A DNA stretch of 64,000 nt from Shewanella sp. GD04112 (GCF_029835735.1 NZ_JAOEAL010000001.1:1116001-1180000), one strand, 5' to 3'; shown: positions 9,496 to 20,252, counted from the stretch's first letter. Made by a program: numbers and translations. The notes: a model not told the origin generated them from the letters alone.

Positions 9496-10644
9496 TTGAC
9501 AAAGTCTGCCTTACTCGTACTCGAAGATGGAACCGTATTCACTGGCACAGCAATTGGTGCCGATGGTCTCTCTGTTGGTGAAGTTGTTTTTAACACTTCC
9601 ATGACAGGATACCAAGAAATTTTAACTGATCCCTCTTATTCACGCCAAATAGTAACTTTAACCTACCCCCACATTGGTAACACTGGTACCAATAATGAAG
9701 ACGTCGAATCCAATGGGGTTCATGCTTGTGGTTTAATCATTCGCGATCTTCCACTCGTAGCAAGTAGTTTCCGCAATCAGCAAACCCTCAGTGATTATCT
9801 CAAAGCAAACAATGTTGTTGGCATCGCAGATATCGATACTCGTAAATTAACTCGAATCCTCCGTGAAAAAGGTGCCCAAGCGGGTTGCATCATGGCGGGT
9901 GCTGACTTAGATGAAGCGAAAGCACTGGCTGCGGCTAAAGCCTTCCCGGGTTTAAAGGGCATGGATTTAGCAAAAGAAGTGACGACTGACAAAGCCTACC
10001 CATGGCGCAAGGGTAGCTGGCGTTTAGTGGGCGGCTTGCCTGAAGATACGCCAGCCGAAGCGCTGAAGTACAAAGTCGTTGCCTACGACTACGGCGTTAA
10101 GCAAAACATCCTGCGCATGTTGGTTGACCGTGGCTGTGACGTCACCGTTGTTCCTGCAAAAACATCGGCAGCTGAAGTGTTAGCGATGAACCCAGACGGT
10201 GTGTTCCTCTCTAACGGCCCTGGCGACCCAGAGCCATGCGACTACGCAATTGAAGCGATTCAACAAATCCTGAAAACCGATACGCCAATTTTCGGTATCT
10301 GTTTAGGCCACCAGTTACTGGCATTGGCATCAGGCGCGAAAACCTTAAAGATGAAGTTTGGTCACCACGGTGCTAACCACCCAGTGAGCAATATCGAAAA
10401 AGGTAACGTGATGATCACCAGCCAAAACCACGGTTTTGCTGCCGATGAAGCCACATTACCTGCCAATATCAAAGTGACTCACAAGTCACTGTTCGATGGT
10501 TCACTGCAAGGTATCCATCTGACGGACAAACCTGCGTTCAGCTTCCAAGGTCACCCTGAAGCGAGCCCTGGTCCGAACGATGCGGCCCCACTGTTCGATC
10601 ACTTTATCGAGCTTATTGAACAATACCGTCAGAACGCTAAGTAA
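9496..10644 (+). CDS. carA: Carbamoyl-phosphate synthase small subunit (glutaminase)
   Basis: Hydrolyses glutamine and channels ammonia to CarB to make carbamoyl phosphate for arginine and pyrimidines. I choose the TTG start: it follows GGAGG by five bases and gives 382 residues beginning (M)[12 protein letters not shown], the same length and N-terminus as E. coli CarA. The glutaminase nucleophile Cys is in [14 protein letters not shown] and the catalytic His is in [10 protein letters not shown]. carB follows after 27 bp. I could not identify a confident ArgR box in the 150-bp leader. Confidence 0.97.
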   Translation: MTKSALLVLEDGTVFTGTAIGADGLSVGEVVFNTSMTGYQEILTDPSYSRQIVTLTYPHIGNTGTNNEDVESNGVHACGLIIRDLPLVASSFRNQQTLSDYLKANNVVGIADIDTRKLTRILREKGAQAGCIMAGADLDEAKALAAAKAFPGLKGMDLAKEVTTDKAYPWRKGSWRLVGGLPEDTPAEALKYKVVAYDYGVKQNILRMLVDRGCDVTVVPAKTSAAEVLAMNPDGVFLSNGPGDPEPCDYAIEAIQQILKTDTPIFGICLGHQLLALASGAKTLKMKFGHHGANHPVSNIEKGNVMITSQNHGFAADEATLPANIKVTHKSLFDGSLQGIHLTDKPAFSFQGHPEASPGPNDAAPLFDHFIELIEQYRQNAK

Positions 10645-10671
10645 TACGCAAGCTAGGAGAAGAGAGAAGCA

Positions 10672-13600
10672 ATGCCAAAACGTACAGATATAAAGAGTAT
10701 TCTTATCCTAGGTGCAGGCCCAATTGTTATTGGTCAGGCGTGTGAATTCGACTATTCAGGCGCTCAAGCCTGTAAAGCCCTGCGTGAAGAAGGTTACCGC
10801 GTCATTCTGGTGAACTCTAACCCTGCCACCATTATGACCGACCCTGAAATGGCCGATGCCACTTACATCGAGCCAATCCAATGGGAAGTGGTACGTAACA
10901 TTATCGCCAAAGAACGTCCTGATGCGATTCTGCCAACCATGGGCGGCCAAACCGCGCTGAACTGCGCCCTTGAGCTTGAAGCTAAAGGCGTACTGGCTGA
11001 ATTCAACGTTGAAATGATCGGTGCAACCGCCGATGCGATTGACAAAGCAGAAGACCGTAGCCGCTTCGACAAAGCCATGAAGAGCATTGGCTTAGAGTGT
11101 CCACGTGCGGGCATCGCCCACAGCATGGAAGAAGCCTATGGTGTGCTCGACCTCGTTGGTTTCCCTTGTATTATCCGTCCATCATTCACTATGGGTGGCT
11201 CGGGCGGTGGTATCGCCTACAACAAGGAAGAGTTCGAAGAAATCTGTTCTCAAGGTTTAGATTTATCGCCAACTAAAGAGCTACTCATCGACGAGAGCTT
11301 AATTGGTTGGAAAGAATACGAGATGGAAGTGGTTCGTGACCGTAACGACAACTGTATCATCGTCTGTTCTATCGAAAACTTCGACCCAATGGGCGTGCAC
11401 ACCGGTGACTCTATCACCGTTGCCCCAGCGCAAACTCTGACAGACAAAGAATACCAGCTGATGCGTAACGCCTCTATGGCAGTACTGCGTGAGATTGGTG
11501 TTGAAACCGGTGGTTCGAACGTACAGTTTGGTATCAACCCGAAAGATGGCCGTATGGTGATCATCGAGATGAACCCACGCGTATCACGTTCATCGGCACT
11601 AGCGTCTAAAGCAACGGGCTTCCCGATTGCGAAAATCGCCGCCAAGTTAGCGGTCGGTTTCACCCTCGATGAGCTGATGAACGACATCACTGGCGGCCGT
11701 ACGCCAGCGTCATTCGAGCCAGCTATCGACTACGTAGTGACTAAGGTACCTCGCTTTAACTTTGAAAAGTTTGCTGGCTCAAACGATCGCTTAACCACTC
11801 AGATGAAGTCAGTGGGCGAAGTGATGGCGATTGGCCGTACTTTCCAAGAGTCACTGCAAAAAGCCCTGCGCGGTTTAGAAGTGAGCCGTCATGGCTTTGA
11901 CCCCATCACTGACTTAACCAAAGCCGATGCCTTAGCGCGTATTCGCCTCGAGCTGAAAGAGCCAGGCTGTGACCGTATTTGGTACATCGCCGACGCTATG
12001 CGTGCGGGTTTAACCCTGGATGAAATCTTCCGTTTAACCAACATCGACCCATGGTTCTTAGTCCAGATTGAAGAGCTGATTAAGCTGGAAGGCCAAGTGG
12101 CCGAAGGCGGTTTAGCCGGTCTTAACGAAGAACTGCTGCGTAAGCTTAAGCGTAAAGGCTTTGCCGATGCGCGTCTGGCGGCGGTCCTTGGCGTAAACGA
12201 GACTGAAGTCCGTAAACTGCGTGACCGTTTCGACATCCACCCAGTTTACAAGCGCGTAGATACCTGCGCGGCTGAATTTGCCACCGACACCGCTTACATG
12301 TACTCAACCTATGAGGAAGAGTGTGAAGCGAACCCATCTGACCGTGAAAAAATCATGGTGTTAGGTGGCGGTCCAAACCGTATCGGTCAAGGTATCGAAT
12401 TCGACTACTGCTGTGTGCACGCGGCATTAGCCCTGCGTGAAGACGGTTATGAAACCATCATGGTGAACTGTAACCCTGAAACCGTTTCTACCGACTACGA
12501 CACCTCAGATCGTCTGTACTTCGAGCCTGTTACTTTAGAAGACGTGTTAGAAATCGTCCGTATCGAGAAGCCAAAGGGCGTTATCGTACAGTACGGTGGT
12601 CAAACGCCGCTGAAACTGGCTCGCGCCCTTGAGGCGGCTGGTGTGCCCATTATTGGTACTAGCCCAGATGCGATTGACCGCGCAGAAGACCGTGAGCGTT
12701 TCCAGCAAGCGATTCAACGCCTGGAAATGAAGCAACCTGAAAACGATACAGTCACCACCGTTGAAGGTGCAGTGATTGCCGCTGAGCGTATCGGTTATCC
12801 ATTAGTTGTTCGTCCATCCTACGTACTGGGCGGCCGCGCGATGGAAATCGTTTACGACCAACAAGATTTACTGCGCTACTTCAACGAAGCGGTCAGCGTA
12901 TCTAACGCTTCGCCAGTACTGTTAGACCACTTCCTAGACGATGCTATCGAAGTGGATATCGACGCAGTATGTGACGGTGAAACCGTGGTTATCGGCGCGA
13001 TTATGGAGCATATCGAGCAGGCGGGGGTTCACTCAGGTGACTCTGGTTGTTCACTGCCTCCTTACACCTTAAGCCAAGCTATCCAAGACGAAATGCGCGT
13101 ACAAGTGCGTAAGCTTGCGATGGAGCTGGGTGTTGTCGGTCTGATGAACGTACAGTTTGCCGTGAAGAATAACGAAATCTACATGATTGAAGTTAACCCA
13201 CGTGCAGCGCGTACCGTGCCATTCGTATCGAAAGCGACAGGTGTGCCGTTAGCTAAGATTGCCGCCCGTGTGATGGCGGGTCAAAGCTTGAAGGCGCAAA
13301 ACTTCACTCAAGAAGTGATCCCACCTTTCTACTCAGTGAAAGAAGTGGTACTGCCATTTAACAAGTTCCCTGGCGTTGACCCACTGTTAGGCCCTGAAAT
13401 GCGCTCAACGGGTGAGGTGATGGGTGTGGGCGATACCTTCGCCGAAGCCTATGCTAAGGCGCAGTTAGGTGCGACTTCTGAAGTGCCTAAGTCTGGTCGT
13501 GCTCTGTTGTCTGTGCGTAACAGCGACAAGAAACGTGTTGCCGACTTAGCCGCTAAGTTGATTGAGCTGGGTTATCAAATTGATGCCACCCACGGTACCG

Positions 13601-13896
13601 CGGTTATCCTAGGTGAAGCGGGTATCAACCCACGCTTAGTGAACAAGGTACACGAAGGCCGTCCACACATTCTTGACCGCATCAAGAACGGTGAGTACAC
13701 CTATATAGTGAACACCACCGAAGGCCGTCAAGCGATTGAAGACTCTCGTCAATTACGTCGCGGTGCACTGCGTTACAAAGTGAACTACACCACGACCATG
13801 AACGCAGCATTCGCCACTTGTATGGCACACGCTGCGGACGACCGCACTAACGTGACCTCAGTGCAAGAGCTGCATCAGCGCGTATTGGCTAAATAA
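10672..13896 (+). CDS. carB: Carbamoyl-phosphate synthase large subunit
   Basis: Synthetase subunit with two homologous ATP-grasp halves: residues 1-400 make carboxyphosphate and 550-935 phosphorylate carbamate. An oligomerisation domain lies between them and an MGS-like allosteric domain at the C-terminus. Both glycine-rich dinucleotide-like starts are visible ([19 protein letters not shown] and [18 protein letters not shown]). 1074 residues, one more than I recall for E. coli. Ends in a very long symmetrical terminator shared with the convergent gene. Confidence 0.98.
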   Translation: MPKRTDIKSILILGAGPIVIGQACEFDYSGAQACKALREEGYRVILVNSNPATIMTDPEMADATYIEPIQWEVVRNIIAKERPDAILPTMGGQTALNCALELEAKGVLAEFNVEMIGATADAIDKAEDRSRFDKAMKSIGLECPRAGIAHSMEEAYGVLDLVGFPCIIRPSFTMGGSGGGIAYNKEEFEEICSQGLDLSPTKELLIDESLIGWKEYEMEVVRDRNDNCIIVCSIENFDPMGVHTGDSITVAPAQTLTDKEYQLMRNASMAVLREIGVETGGSNVQFGINPKDGRMVIIEMNPRVSRSSALASKATGFPIAKIAAKLAVGFTLDELMNDITGGRTPASFEPAIDYVVTKVPRFNFEKFAGSNDRLTTQMKSVGEVMAIGRTFQESLQKALRGLEVSRHGFDPITDLTKADALARIRLELKEPGCDRIWYIADAMRAGLTLDEIFRLTNIDPWFLVQIEELIKLEGQVAEGGLAGLNEELLRKLKRKGFADARLAAVLGVNETEVRKLRDRFDIHPVYKRVDTCAAEFATDTAYMYSTYEEECEANPSDREKIMVLGGGPNRIGQGIEFDYCCVHAALALREDGYETIMVNCNPETVSTDYDTSDRLYFEPVTLEDVLEIVRIEKPKGVIVQYGGQTPLKLARALEAAGVPIIGTSPDAIDRAEDRERFQQAIQRLEMKQPENDTVTTVEGAVIAAERIGYPLVVRPSYVLGGRAMEIVYDQQDLLRYFNEAVSVSNASPVLLDHFLDDAIEVDIDAVCDGETVVIGAIMEHIEQAGVHSGDSGCSLPPYTLSQAIQDEMRVQVRKLAMELGVVGLMNVQFAVKNNEIYMIEVNPRAARTVPFVSKATGVPLAKIAARVMAGQSLKAQNFTQEVIPPFYSVKEVVLPFNKFPGVDPLLGPEMRSTGEVMGVGDTFAEAYAKAQLGATSEVPKSGRALLSVRNSDKKRVADLAAKLIELGYQIDATHGTAVILGEAGINPRLVNKVHEGRPHILDRIKNGEYTYIVNTTEGRQAIEDSRQLRRGALRYKVNYTTTMNAAFATCMAHAADDRTNVTSVQELHQRVLAK

Positions 13897-13916
13897 GCCA
13901 TAAGCCTCTGTCATCA

Positions 13917-13952
13917 AAAGGCCGGATAACTTAAGTTATCCGGCCTTTCTTT
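13917..13952. terminator. Bidirectional terminator between carB and a convergent gene
   Basis: A perfect 32-bp palindrome with no loop bases (centre CTTAAG, arms AAAGGCCGGATAACTT) is flanked by A-rich sequence on one side and TTTCTTTTT on the other, so it can serve both strands. Confidence 0.9.
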
Positions 13953-13979
13953 TTGCACTCAATACTTTGTACTAAAGAT

Positions 13980-14747
13980 TTATTGTCCAACGCGCTCGGT
14001 TTCCATTGGCGGCGCATCATTGGGCAGCCAGCGGTGATAAATTTGTGCAAAGGTGCCATCGGCCTTAATGCTGATAAGTGCCTCTTTCCATTTATCGATT
14101 TCTTCACTTGGCGTTCCCTTCGAAAATGCAATGTATAGATGATTCGCACTGATAGTGTAGAGGGATTTGATATCATCAATACTCGCGCCCGCTTCGGCCA
14201 GAATACTTGGGGCGGTAAGATTGGCGTTGCACCAGAGATCGATTCGGCGCTTCATCAGTTGCTTAGCGCTCAGTAGTGGTGTCGATGAGGGGGCGAGATT
14301 CGTCAAACCATGCTCCATTAATAATTGTTCCTCAACGGAGGAGCGATACACTCCTACGGCTTTAGCCTGTTTAGCATCATCAATCGAGCTAATATTGAGT
14401 TGACTGTTTTTGAGTGCGTAGAAGTTTGTCGTGCCAACGGCGACTGGGCCTATCATACTAAACAGCTGTTCTCGCTCGGGTGTACGAGTCATAGTAAACA
14501 GTACTGTATTAGCTTGTTCCGTCATGATTTTCCAGCCGCGTGCCCAGGGCACCACCTTGATGGGATCCTGATTATTCACGCGCTTTTGGATTTCTTGCAC
14601 CACTTGTACCGCTAAACCATCGGCTTTACCGTCGACGGAAAAGCTAATGGGGGCCCATTCTTCGGTATAAATATTCAGTGTGGCTGCTACGCGCAAGGGA
14701 AAGGCGCCAACGGTGAGTAATAGCAGTAGGCCTGTGAAAAATTTCAT
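13980..14747 (-). CDS. Periplasmic solute-binding protein (amino-acid type, SBP_bac_3)
   Basis: 255 residues with a signal peptide (MKFFTGLLLLLTVGAFPLRVAA) and the first strand LNIYTEEWAPISF typical of polar-amino-acid binding proteins. The middle contains the usual ...VVPWARGWKIM... and YRSSVEEQLLMEHGL segments. There is no adjacent ABC permease, which is common for such proteins in Shewanella, where many act as orphan receptors or have lost transport partners. The ligand cannot be predicted. Single gene, convergent to carB. Confidence 0.82.
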   Translation of the reverse strand: MKFFTGLLLLLTVGAFPLRVAATLNIYTEEWAPISFSVDGKADGLAVQVVQEIQKRVNNQDPIKVVPWARGWKIMTEQANTVLFTMTRTPEREQLFSMIGPVAVGTTNFYALKNSQLNISSIDDAKQAKAVGVYRSSVEEQLLMEHGLTNLAPSSTPLLSAKQLMKRRIDLWCNANLTAPSILAEAGASIDDIKSLYTISANHLYIAFSKGTPSEEIDKWKEALISIKADGTFAQIYHRWLPNDAPPMETERVGQ

Positions 14748-14960
14748 TAATAACCCTAAAAAAATTAGAACGTTATATTAGAGTCTCACGGCGTGCTCTG
14801 AATGAATTAAAGATGATAAGTGTACGGCTATCAATAGCTAACCGAGATTATTTTGTAAATAGCAATGTGAAAAAGGTATCTCGGCTAAGCCACTAATTTG
14901 CCTTTTACAGGATAAATAAACCCAAAGAGCAGCGAGTGCTCTTTGGGGAACTAAAATCCA

Positions 14961-16049
14961 TTAACGCTGATACACATCATGCATCAAATGGTCTATGCAC
15001 TGGACTACCCGCATACTGGCGTCTTCCATCACATGGAGTTGTTTAACCATGTCGGACAAGTTGCCTTTTTGTCTCGCTGCCAGCGCCGCTTTACCCGCAT
15101 CGTGCACCGCCTTATGGGGAGCGTCGAGGGCTTTAAAGTTGTTTAAATGCTGATAATTTTCCGCGCCAAATCCCTTGAAATACCATTGGCCTAAGCGACA
15201 TTCGGTATGTGAATTAACGCTATGATCATGCTTTGGTTTTTCAATTAGTTGGTAAACATTACTCTTCCAGACTGCATGGTCGAGTTTAGTGGTGTTAAGG
15301 AAAGAGGTGGTCGCCGCATTATGGATCACCTGCTGCATTTTATGTGACCGCTGAAGGACATCCTCAACCACGTGGCCGATTTGTGTCGATGAGGCGGCAA
15401 TATCGCTGGCACTGGATTGATTGGTGTTAACAATATTCTTAATCTCGCTTGCTTGGGTAACTATCTGTTTTACTAACTTTTCAATCTGGCTGCTGGCCTC
15501 GTGAGCCTTACTCGCTAGTTGCCTAACTTCGTCGGCGACCACTGCAAAACCGCGGCCTGCTTCGCCCGCGCGGGCAGCTTCAATGGCGGCATTGAGGGCA
15601 AGTAGGTTGGTTTGCTCTGAGATCCCTTGAATGGCAGAAACAAACTGGTTGATGGACGCTGTCGTGCCATTAAGAGCGGTCACGGCTTCCATGCTTTGGC
15701 TCGCTTGAGTGTTTATCTCATGTGCCCTTTGGCCTAAGTTCGCAATGGCGAGCCTAGTTTGATCGAAAATGGCATCAAGTTCGGAGAGAGAATCCTTTTC
15801 TTCGGTGAGTTGAGTCGCACTGCTCGCTAAGCCATCTCGAATCGCATTTAACATTTCGCCGCCCTGATTTTGACAGGCTATGACCTCGGTAAACAGATCG
15901 GCCGCTTGGCGTGACTGTTGTTTCATTGTTTCGTGTTCATGGATGATGGTTTTTAGTTCATCTAATTCTTGTTGATGCTGCTGTTGTAATTGAATGAGCT
16001 GTTGCTTGAGAGCGTTATTTTCAGACTTGAGTTGAGCGTTAAACCACAT
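14961..16049 (-). CDS. Soluble methyl-accepting chemotaxis protein with C-terminal CZB domain
   Basis: 362 residues without signal peptide or membrane helix. An N-terminal coiled coil (1-45, Gln-rich) is followed by the MCP signalling hairpin, whose highly conserved tip reads [19 protein letters not shown], and then by a C-terminal chemoreceptor zinc-binding domain. CZB ligands are visible as His258, Cys284 (in CRLGQW), His312 and His316 (in PHKAVH). CZB domains in other bacteria tune receptors to zinc or hypochlorite. Cytoplasmic location and a redox/zinc input are inferred. No chemotaxis genes are adjacent. Confidence 0.92.
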   Translation of the reverse strand: MWFNAQLKSENNALKQQLIQLQQQHQQELDELKTIIHEHETMKQQSRQAADLFTEVIACQNQGGEMLNAIRDGLASSATQLTEEKDSLSELDAIFDQTRLAIANLGQRAHEINTQASQSMEAVTALNGTTASINQFVSAIQGISEQTNLLALNAAIEAARAGEAGRGFAVVADEVRQLASKAHEASSQIEKLVKQIVTQASEIKNIVNTNQSSASDIAASSTQIGHVVEDVLQRSHKMQQVIHNAATTSFLNTTKLDHAVWKSNVYQLIEKPKHDHSVNSHTECRLGQWYFKGFGAENYQHLNNFKALDAPHKAVHDAGKAALAARQKGNLSDMVKQLHVMEDASMRVVQCIDHLMHDVYQR

Positions 16050-16341
16050 ATAAACCTCTAGTTATTGTTATGGCGACAGCTTATTAATTTTATGGTGCAA
16101 CCCCAGCGAGGTTGAAATAAATCGCAAGCTGCTGGTGGTTAAATATTAGTGTATGCCCAAGCTTCATTGATAAAAGAACAGCGGATTTATGAGCTTGAGC
16201 AAATAAATGCTTAATAATGAGGGAATACAAGTCAGTTATTGCTGAATACCTTGTATTCCCATCATCAATCTTGAGCCTAGAGCTGTGCCGTTATCCTTTG
16301 GGTGAGTGTATTGAACAACGGCACTTTAAGTCTCAAGTTAC

Positions 16342-17715
16342 CTATGCCGTCGGCAAGTCGAGTATCAGAGTGGCAATACTAAAGTAAACCAGCACACCAA
16401 TGATATCGGCTATTGAGGTGATAAGTGGCGCGCTGGCTGAAGCGGGATCCATTTTTAACTTGCTGAGTAAAAAGGGCAGTGACATACCAATCAGGCTGCC
16501 AATGAGCACCACAATTTGCATGGTCAGTGCGACGACGAGGGCAATTTCAGGGCCGCCGCGCCAGAAACCGAGCAAGGACACCGCCAGTGCCATACTGGCA
16601 CCGAGTAATCCCGCAACCCCTAACTCGCGCCCTAGCAGAGAGATCCAATCCTTGAGTATCACTTCGCCGGTGGCTAATCCCCGCACCATTAAGGTAGCGG
16701 ATTGGGAACCCGCATTACCGCCGCTGTCGATAAGTAAGGGCAGGAAGAACACTAAAGACACATAGCTCGAAATCGTATCTTCGAAAAAGGCGATGCCCGC
16801 CCCTGAGAAGATATTGCCAAAGACCAAAATCACCAACCAGACCACGCGCTTACGGTAGAGTAGTCCTATGCTTGCGGTCTTTAAATTGTGCTCGATATTG
16901 CCTATGGCCGCGGTTTTGGTGAACTCGAGATCGGCCTGTGAGCTGGCAATGTCCATCGCATCGTCATAGGTCACAATCCCGACCAATTGCCCCTTGCCAT
17001 TGATGATGGGCAAAGCTAGCAAATCGTAATGGGCGATCATCTGCACCGCTTCTTGGCATTGGGCGTTGGCATCCAAGGCAATGGGGTTGGGCTTCATAAA
17101 ATCGACCACCCGTTCTTCTGACTGGGCCAGTAGTAATTGCCGTAGCGAGACGGTACCAATTAAGCGCCCCAACATATCAACCACATAGGCTTGATATATG
17201 GTTTCTTTGTCGGCGGTTTCCGTGCGGAGCATATCAATCGCTTGGGCGGCGGTATGTCGACTATTGAGCAAGGTATAATCCGATGTCATCGCCGCACCGA
17301 CCTTGGTTTTATCGTAGGCGGCTAAGGTGCGCAGATCTTCCCGTTTAGCCTGCGCTAACACGGGCAAGAAGAGTTGTTGCTGCTCAGGTTCAAGCAGATT
17401 GTAGAGATCGGCGCGCTCATCCGCCGCCATCGTCAGCAAGAGCGACGATAGTGTGGCTTTATCAAGCTGTTGCACTAATGCGGCTTGCTGCTCATCGCTT
17501 AAATAGCGCAGTAAATCGGCGGCAACTTTTGCCGGTGCCAGTTGCAAAAATACTAATTGCTGCGGCTGACTAAAGGTGCTGAGCGCGGCGGCAATATCCG
17601 CGGGATGGCGCTCTTTGGCCAAGGCGACCATGCTCGCGCTGTCGCGTTGTTCTAGTATGATTTGCAGGGCTAAGATGATTTGCTTAGTGTTTTTTTGGTT
17701 GTTGTTCATGTTCAT
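16342..17715 (-). CDS. mgtE: Magnesium transporter MgtE
   Basis: Mg2+ channel of the inner membrane. 457 residues with an N-terminal superhelical domain of acidic repeats (about 35-130), a CBS pair (about 135-260), a connecting helix, and five membrane helices. The pore signature is GGNAGSQSATLMVRGLATGE. The gene begins 22 bp after the outer-membrane-like gene ends, so both are probably co-transcribed. Mg2+ gating through the CBS and N domains is known for the family. The start has two in-frame Met codons close together (MNMNNNQ). Confidence 0.95.
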   Translation of the reverse strand: MNMNNNQKNTKQIILALQIILEQRDSASMVALAKERHPADIAAALSTFSQPQQLVFLQLAPAKVAADLLRYLSDEQQAALVQQLDKATLSSLLLTMAADERADLYNLLEPEQQQLFLPVLAQAKREDLRTLAAYDKTKVGAAMTSDYTLLNSRHTAAQAIDMLRTETADKETIYQAYVVDMLGRLIGTVSLRQLLLAQSEERVVDFMKPNPIALDANAQCQEAVQMIAHYDLLALPIINGKGQLVGIVTYDDAMDIASSQADLEFTKTAAIGNIEHNLKTASIGLLYRKRVVWLVILVFGNIFSGAGIAFFEDTISSYVSLVFFLPLLIDSGGNAGSQSATLMVRGLATGEVILKDWISLLGRELGVAGLLGASMALAVSLLGFWRGGPEIALVVALTMQIVVLIGSLIGMSLPFLLSKLKMDPASASAPLITSIADIIGVLVYFSIATLILDLPTA

Positions 17716-17737
17716 AGGTCATTCTCCCAACGAGCTA

Positions 17738-18439
17738 TTAGCCAAAGAAAAAAGTGATATCTGCACCGAGTTGCTGGGCATTTCCCTTAAGGTCGTTGCC
17801 TAGGCTGAATTCGAGTTGCAACTGTCTTTTGAGTAACCATTGATAGGCAAGCCGGTAGGCGTGTGCCTCGGGTGCCTTGCGATAAATTTCGCCGACCCAT
17901 TGCTGATCTGCGCTTGGCGCTAGGGCAATGGCGACGCCCGCGATCAGTTGCGGCGACTGAGCCGCATGCTGATAAAAGCCCAAATTGCTATAGAGGCGTA
18001 AATCCAGCTCCGCCATCTGATATCCCATAATGCCGAGCACTTCTGCGCTAATGGGGTGATGGTCTTGATGATGGTGTTGCAGATTCATGGCCAGCGCGCT
18101 CTGCCAAGGGCCCGTGCCAACGTGCAAGGGCAATTTAATGCCCAGCTCGGTTTGCTGTTCGCTATTGCTGCTGTCTGCTTGATCTTCAACGCTTAGATGT
18201 TGATGTTCAAAACCTAAGTGCCATTCCCATTGTCCTTGGTTGCAGGTCGCCGCCGTTTTGAGCGTTGTCGCAGAGTGATCGGACCTAGGTTGTTGCCAGC
18301 CGAGTTGCAACTCGCAGCGCTCGGCGATGCCGGGATCATCAAGGTCCAGCAAAGAAGCGTTTGCCGTGACGCTAAGGCATAGCCCAAATAGGGCCAAAGG
18401 TTGCCGAGCTAAGGTGGATGTATGCTTGATATAAGCCAT
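17738..18439 (-). CDS. Predicted outer-membrane protein, partner of MgtE (hypothetical)
   Basis: 233 residues, no named family recognised. A signal peptide (cleavage near SVTANA|SLL) precedes a series of alternating amphipathic strands rich in Trp, Tyr, Gln and His, and the last residues TFFFG resemble the aromatic C-terminus of outer-membrane beta barrels. The His-rich loop (LQHHHQDHHP) could bind metals. It sits 22 bp upstream of mgtE on the same strand, so a role in Mg2+ or divalent ion passage through the outer membrane is a reasonable inference. The ribosome site GGGAG is 7 bases before ATG. Confidence 0.7.
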   Translation of the reverse strand: MAYIKHTSTLARQPLALFGLCLSVTANASLLDLDDPGIAERCELQLGWQQPRSDHSATTLKTAATCNQGQWEWHLGFEHQHLSVEDQADSSNSEQQTELGIKLPLHVGTGPWQSALAMNLQHHHQDHHPISAEVLGIMGYQMAELDLRLYSNLGFYQHAAQSPQLIAGVAIALAPSADQQWVGEIYRKAPEAHAYRLAYQWLLKRQLQLEFSLGNDLKGNAQQLGADITFFFG

Positions 18440-18624
18440 AGGTAAACTCCCAAAGTAAGGGAAGCCTACTGGGGCAAAACATGCGTGAAGATGTATTCAA
18501 TGGCCAGCACTCTAGCTCCAGCGCAAGGCCGGATAAAACCAATAGCCGAGCACATGCACGGGCATGATTGGCCATGAGTAAAGGCTTAAATTGAATATAT
18601 GGGAGTGGAGTGAGAAAGCGTCAC

Positions 18625-18652
18625 GCTACTACCCTGCCTAGCAGGTAGCAGC
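18625..18652 (-). repeat. Strong hairpin upstream of the OMP-mgtE pair
   Basis: GCTACTACC...GGTAGCAGC with an inner TGC/GCA pair and a CTA loop. It makes a 12-bp stem with one bulge and one wobble pair when read as RNA from the minus strand. It lies 185 bp upstream of the OMP start and directly beside the large inverted repeat. Confidence 0.6.
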
Positions 18653-18657
18653 AAAAA

Positions 18658-18749
18658 CATTGCGGGCTAGTGCTAGGTGTTTAATCCTGTCACTTGGACA
18701 GGGCATCTACTGTCACTTATGTGTGTGCCCACAGTGGGTCTCCGCAATG
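18658..18749 (-). promoter_or_regulatory. Candidate structured leader RNA or MITE-like element
   Basis: Perfect 8-bp end repeats CATTGCGG (18658-18665) and CCGCAATG (18742-18749) enclose smaller inverted repeats: CTAG/CTAG (18667-18676), CCTGTC/GACAGG (18686-18702, 5-base loop) and CCCAC/GTGGG (18728-18738). Together they can fold as a multi-branch junction. It does not match the M-box, yybP-ykoY or NiCo riboswitches that I know. A small non-autonomous repeat is the alternative. Confidence 0.45.
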
Positions 18750-19118
18750 ATAAAAGTGGCTAGATTCTAAACCGCGAAAACGCAAAGTCAAACCTGAACG
18801 CCAATTCGTCATGTTTATGTTTAAATGTGGTTTTTATTTTTGGGTGAATTGAGTTAGTTGGTTTTGATCTTGTTGTGCCTTGGTGACTAAATGTTATCTG
18901 TGAGTGGGTTATTGTTGGTTTTATGGACTTTCCTGCCTAGGTCGCTGGTGGCAATGAGCATGCTGTGATTGATGACCCAAGCGATTTAGGTATAACCTTG
19001 GCTATCACGCCTTAAGATGGCATCTCTTGCCTAAGTTGTTGGGTAAAGAGATATTTTGACGCGCAAATCCGTTAAAGGCGCTGTTGAGTGCATGATTTGG
19101 CTAAAGAGGAATAATACC

Positions 19119-20252
19119 GTGGCGCAGCATTCCCCAGAATTGTCGAGTTCAACTGAGTCAACGCAATCGAATATTAAAATTGCGACCGTGAATCTATTTA
19201 ACTTTATCGAGCCGCCCTCAGCCTTTTACGATTTTGAGAATATCTATAGCCACGGCCAATGGCAGAAAAAGTGCCAGTGGTTTAGCGAGTTGTTGAATCA
19301 ACACCATCCGGATATTGTTGGTTTTCAGGAGGTGTTTAGCCCCGAACCGTTACGCCAGCTTGCGTTGCAGCAGGGACTCACTCACTTTGCGGTGGTCGAT
19401 AGTGCGACCTTAGTCAGTGACTATATCTACCAAAGCCCTGTGGTAGCCTTGGCGTCTCGCTTCCCTATCCTTGAGGTACACGCTATTGAGCCTGAGGCGC
19501 ACTTAGTGGCGGCGATGGGGCTGTCGAGCGAATTTGCCTTTAGTCGTAAAGTGTTACGGGCGACGGTGGCGGTGCCGCAGATTGGCCCCTGTGATTGCTA
19601 TGTGGTGCATTTTAAATCTAAGCGGCCGGGATTAGCCTTAGAGCCGCATCCTTTGGGATTATCGTTAAATGCGCCGTCGGATCTTAAGTTACACGCCGAG
19701 ACTAAGTTATTAACCGAACAGGCCCTCGGGCGTTGGGCCTCAACCATGCAGCGGGGCGCCGAGGCGGCATTGCTGTTCCATGCCATACTCGCCAGAAGAC
19801 AGAGTGCCAAATATCCGGTGATCCTGATGGGGGATTTTAACGATAGTTTGTCCTTAGGCGCGCTGGATGCGTTAACGCTCCAAGGCGAAGCACTGCACAG
19901 TAACGATATAAAAGCCGCAGGGCTTGGGCATTTATCCGATGCGGCATTAGCGCAAGTGTTTGGCCACTATCGATTACAAGACGCCTATGAGCTATTTATC
20001 GAAGCCAATGTAGCCGATAACGCCGTCCATTACCGTGAGCATAGGGCACCCACCCATTACTATGGCCCTAAAGGATCTGTGCTGGATTATGTGTTGCTCT
20101 CCAATGAGTTTGATGCCAGCGATAGCCGCAGTTTGGCGCAGGTGGTGGATTATCAGACCTGTGATAGACACTTAGTCAGGCCCGAATATGAGCGCGATGC
20201 CTATAGTACCGACCATGCGCCCGTGATGGTGGAATTAGCACTGCGGCGTTAG
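19119..20252 (+). CDS. Endonuclease/exonuclease/phosphatase (EEP) family hydrolase
   Basis: 377 residues from a GTG preceded by AAGAGGA. Longer in-frame starts exist at 19092 (ATG) and 19056 (TTG), so the N-terminus is uncertain. EEP motifs are clear: IATVNLFNF, DIVGFQEVFS (Mg2+-binding Glu), VHFKSKRPG, ILMGDFNDS (catalytic Asp/Asn) and the final STDHAPVMVEL. No signal peptide is apparent. Substrates in the family range from DNA to phospholipids and phosphodiesters. Converges on the bufferin operon with only 11 bp between stop codons. Confidence 0.85.
   Translation: MAQHSPELSSSTESTQSNIKIATVNLFNFIEPPSAFYDFENIYSHGQWQKKCQWFSELLNQHHPDIVGFQEVFSPEPLRQLALQQGLTHFAVVDSATLVSDYIYQSPVVALASRFPILEVHAIEPEAHLVAAMGLSSEFAFSRKVLRATVAVPQIGPCDCYVVHFKSKRPGLALEPHPLGLSLNAPSDLKLHAETKLLTEQALGRWASTMQRGAEAALLFHAILARRQSAKYPVILMGDFNDSLSLGALDALTLQGEALHSNDIKAAGLGHLSDAALAQVFGHYRLQDAYELFIEANVADNAVHYREHRAPTHYYGPKGSVLDYVLLSNEFDASDSRSLAQVVDYQTCDRHLVRPEYERDAYSTDHAPVMVELALRR

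Larger units (their letters stand above)
18440..19118. other. Gene-free divergent region with structured elements
   Basis: Lies between the OMP-mgtE pair (minus) and the EEP hydrolase gene (plus). It contains two structured elements listed separately (18625-18652 and 18658-18749). The rest, 18780-19040, shows no conserved feature that I recognise. Promoters for both directions must lie here, but I cannot point to convincing hexamers. Confidence 0.6.

Noticed and set aside
18440..18780. M-box, yybP-ykoY or NiCo riboswitch before the OMP-mgtE genes
   Set aside because: The conserved cores of those families that I know are not present on the minus strand. I report only an unclassified structured element.
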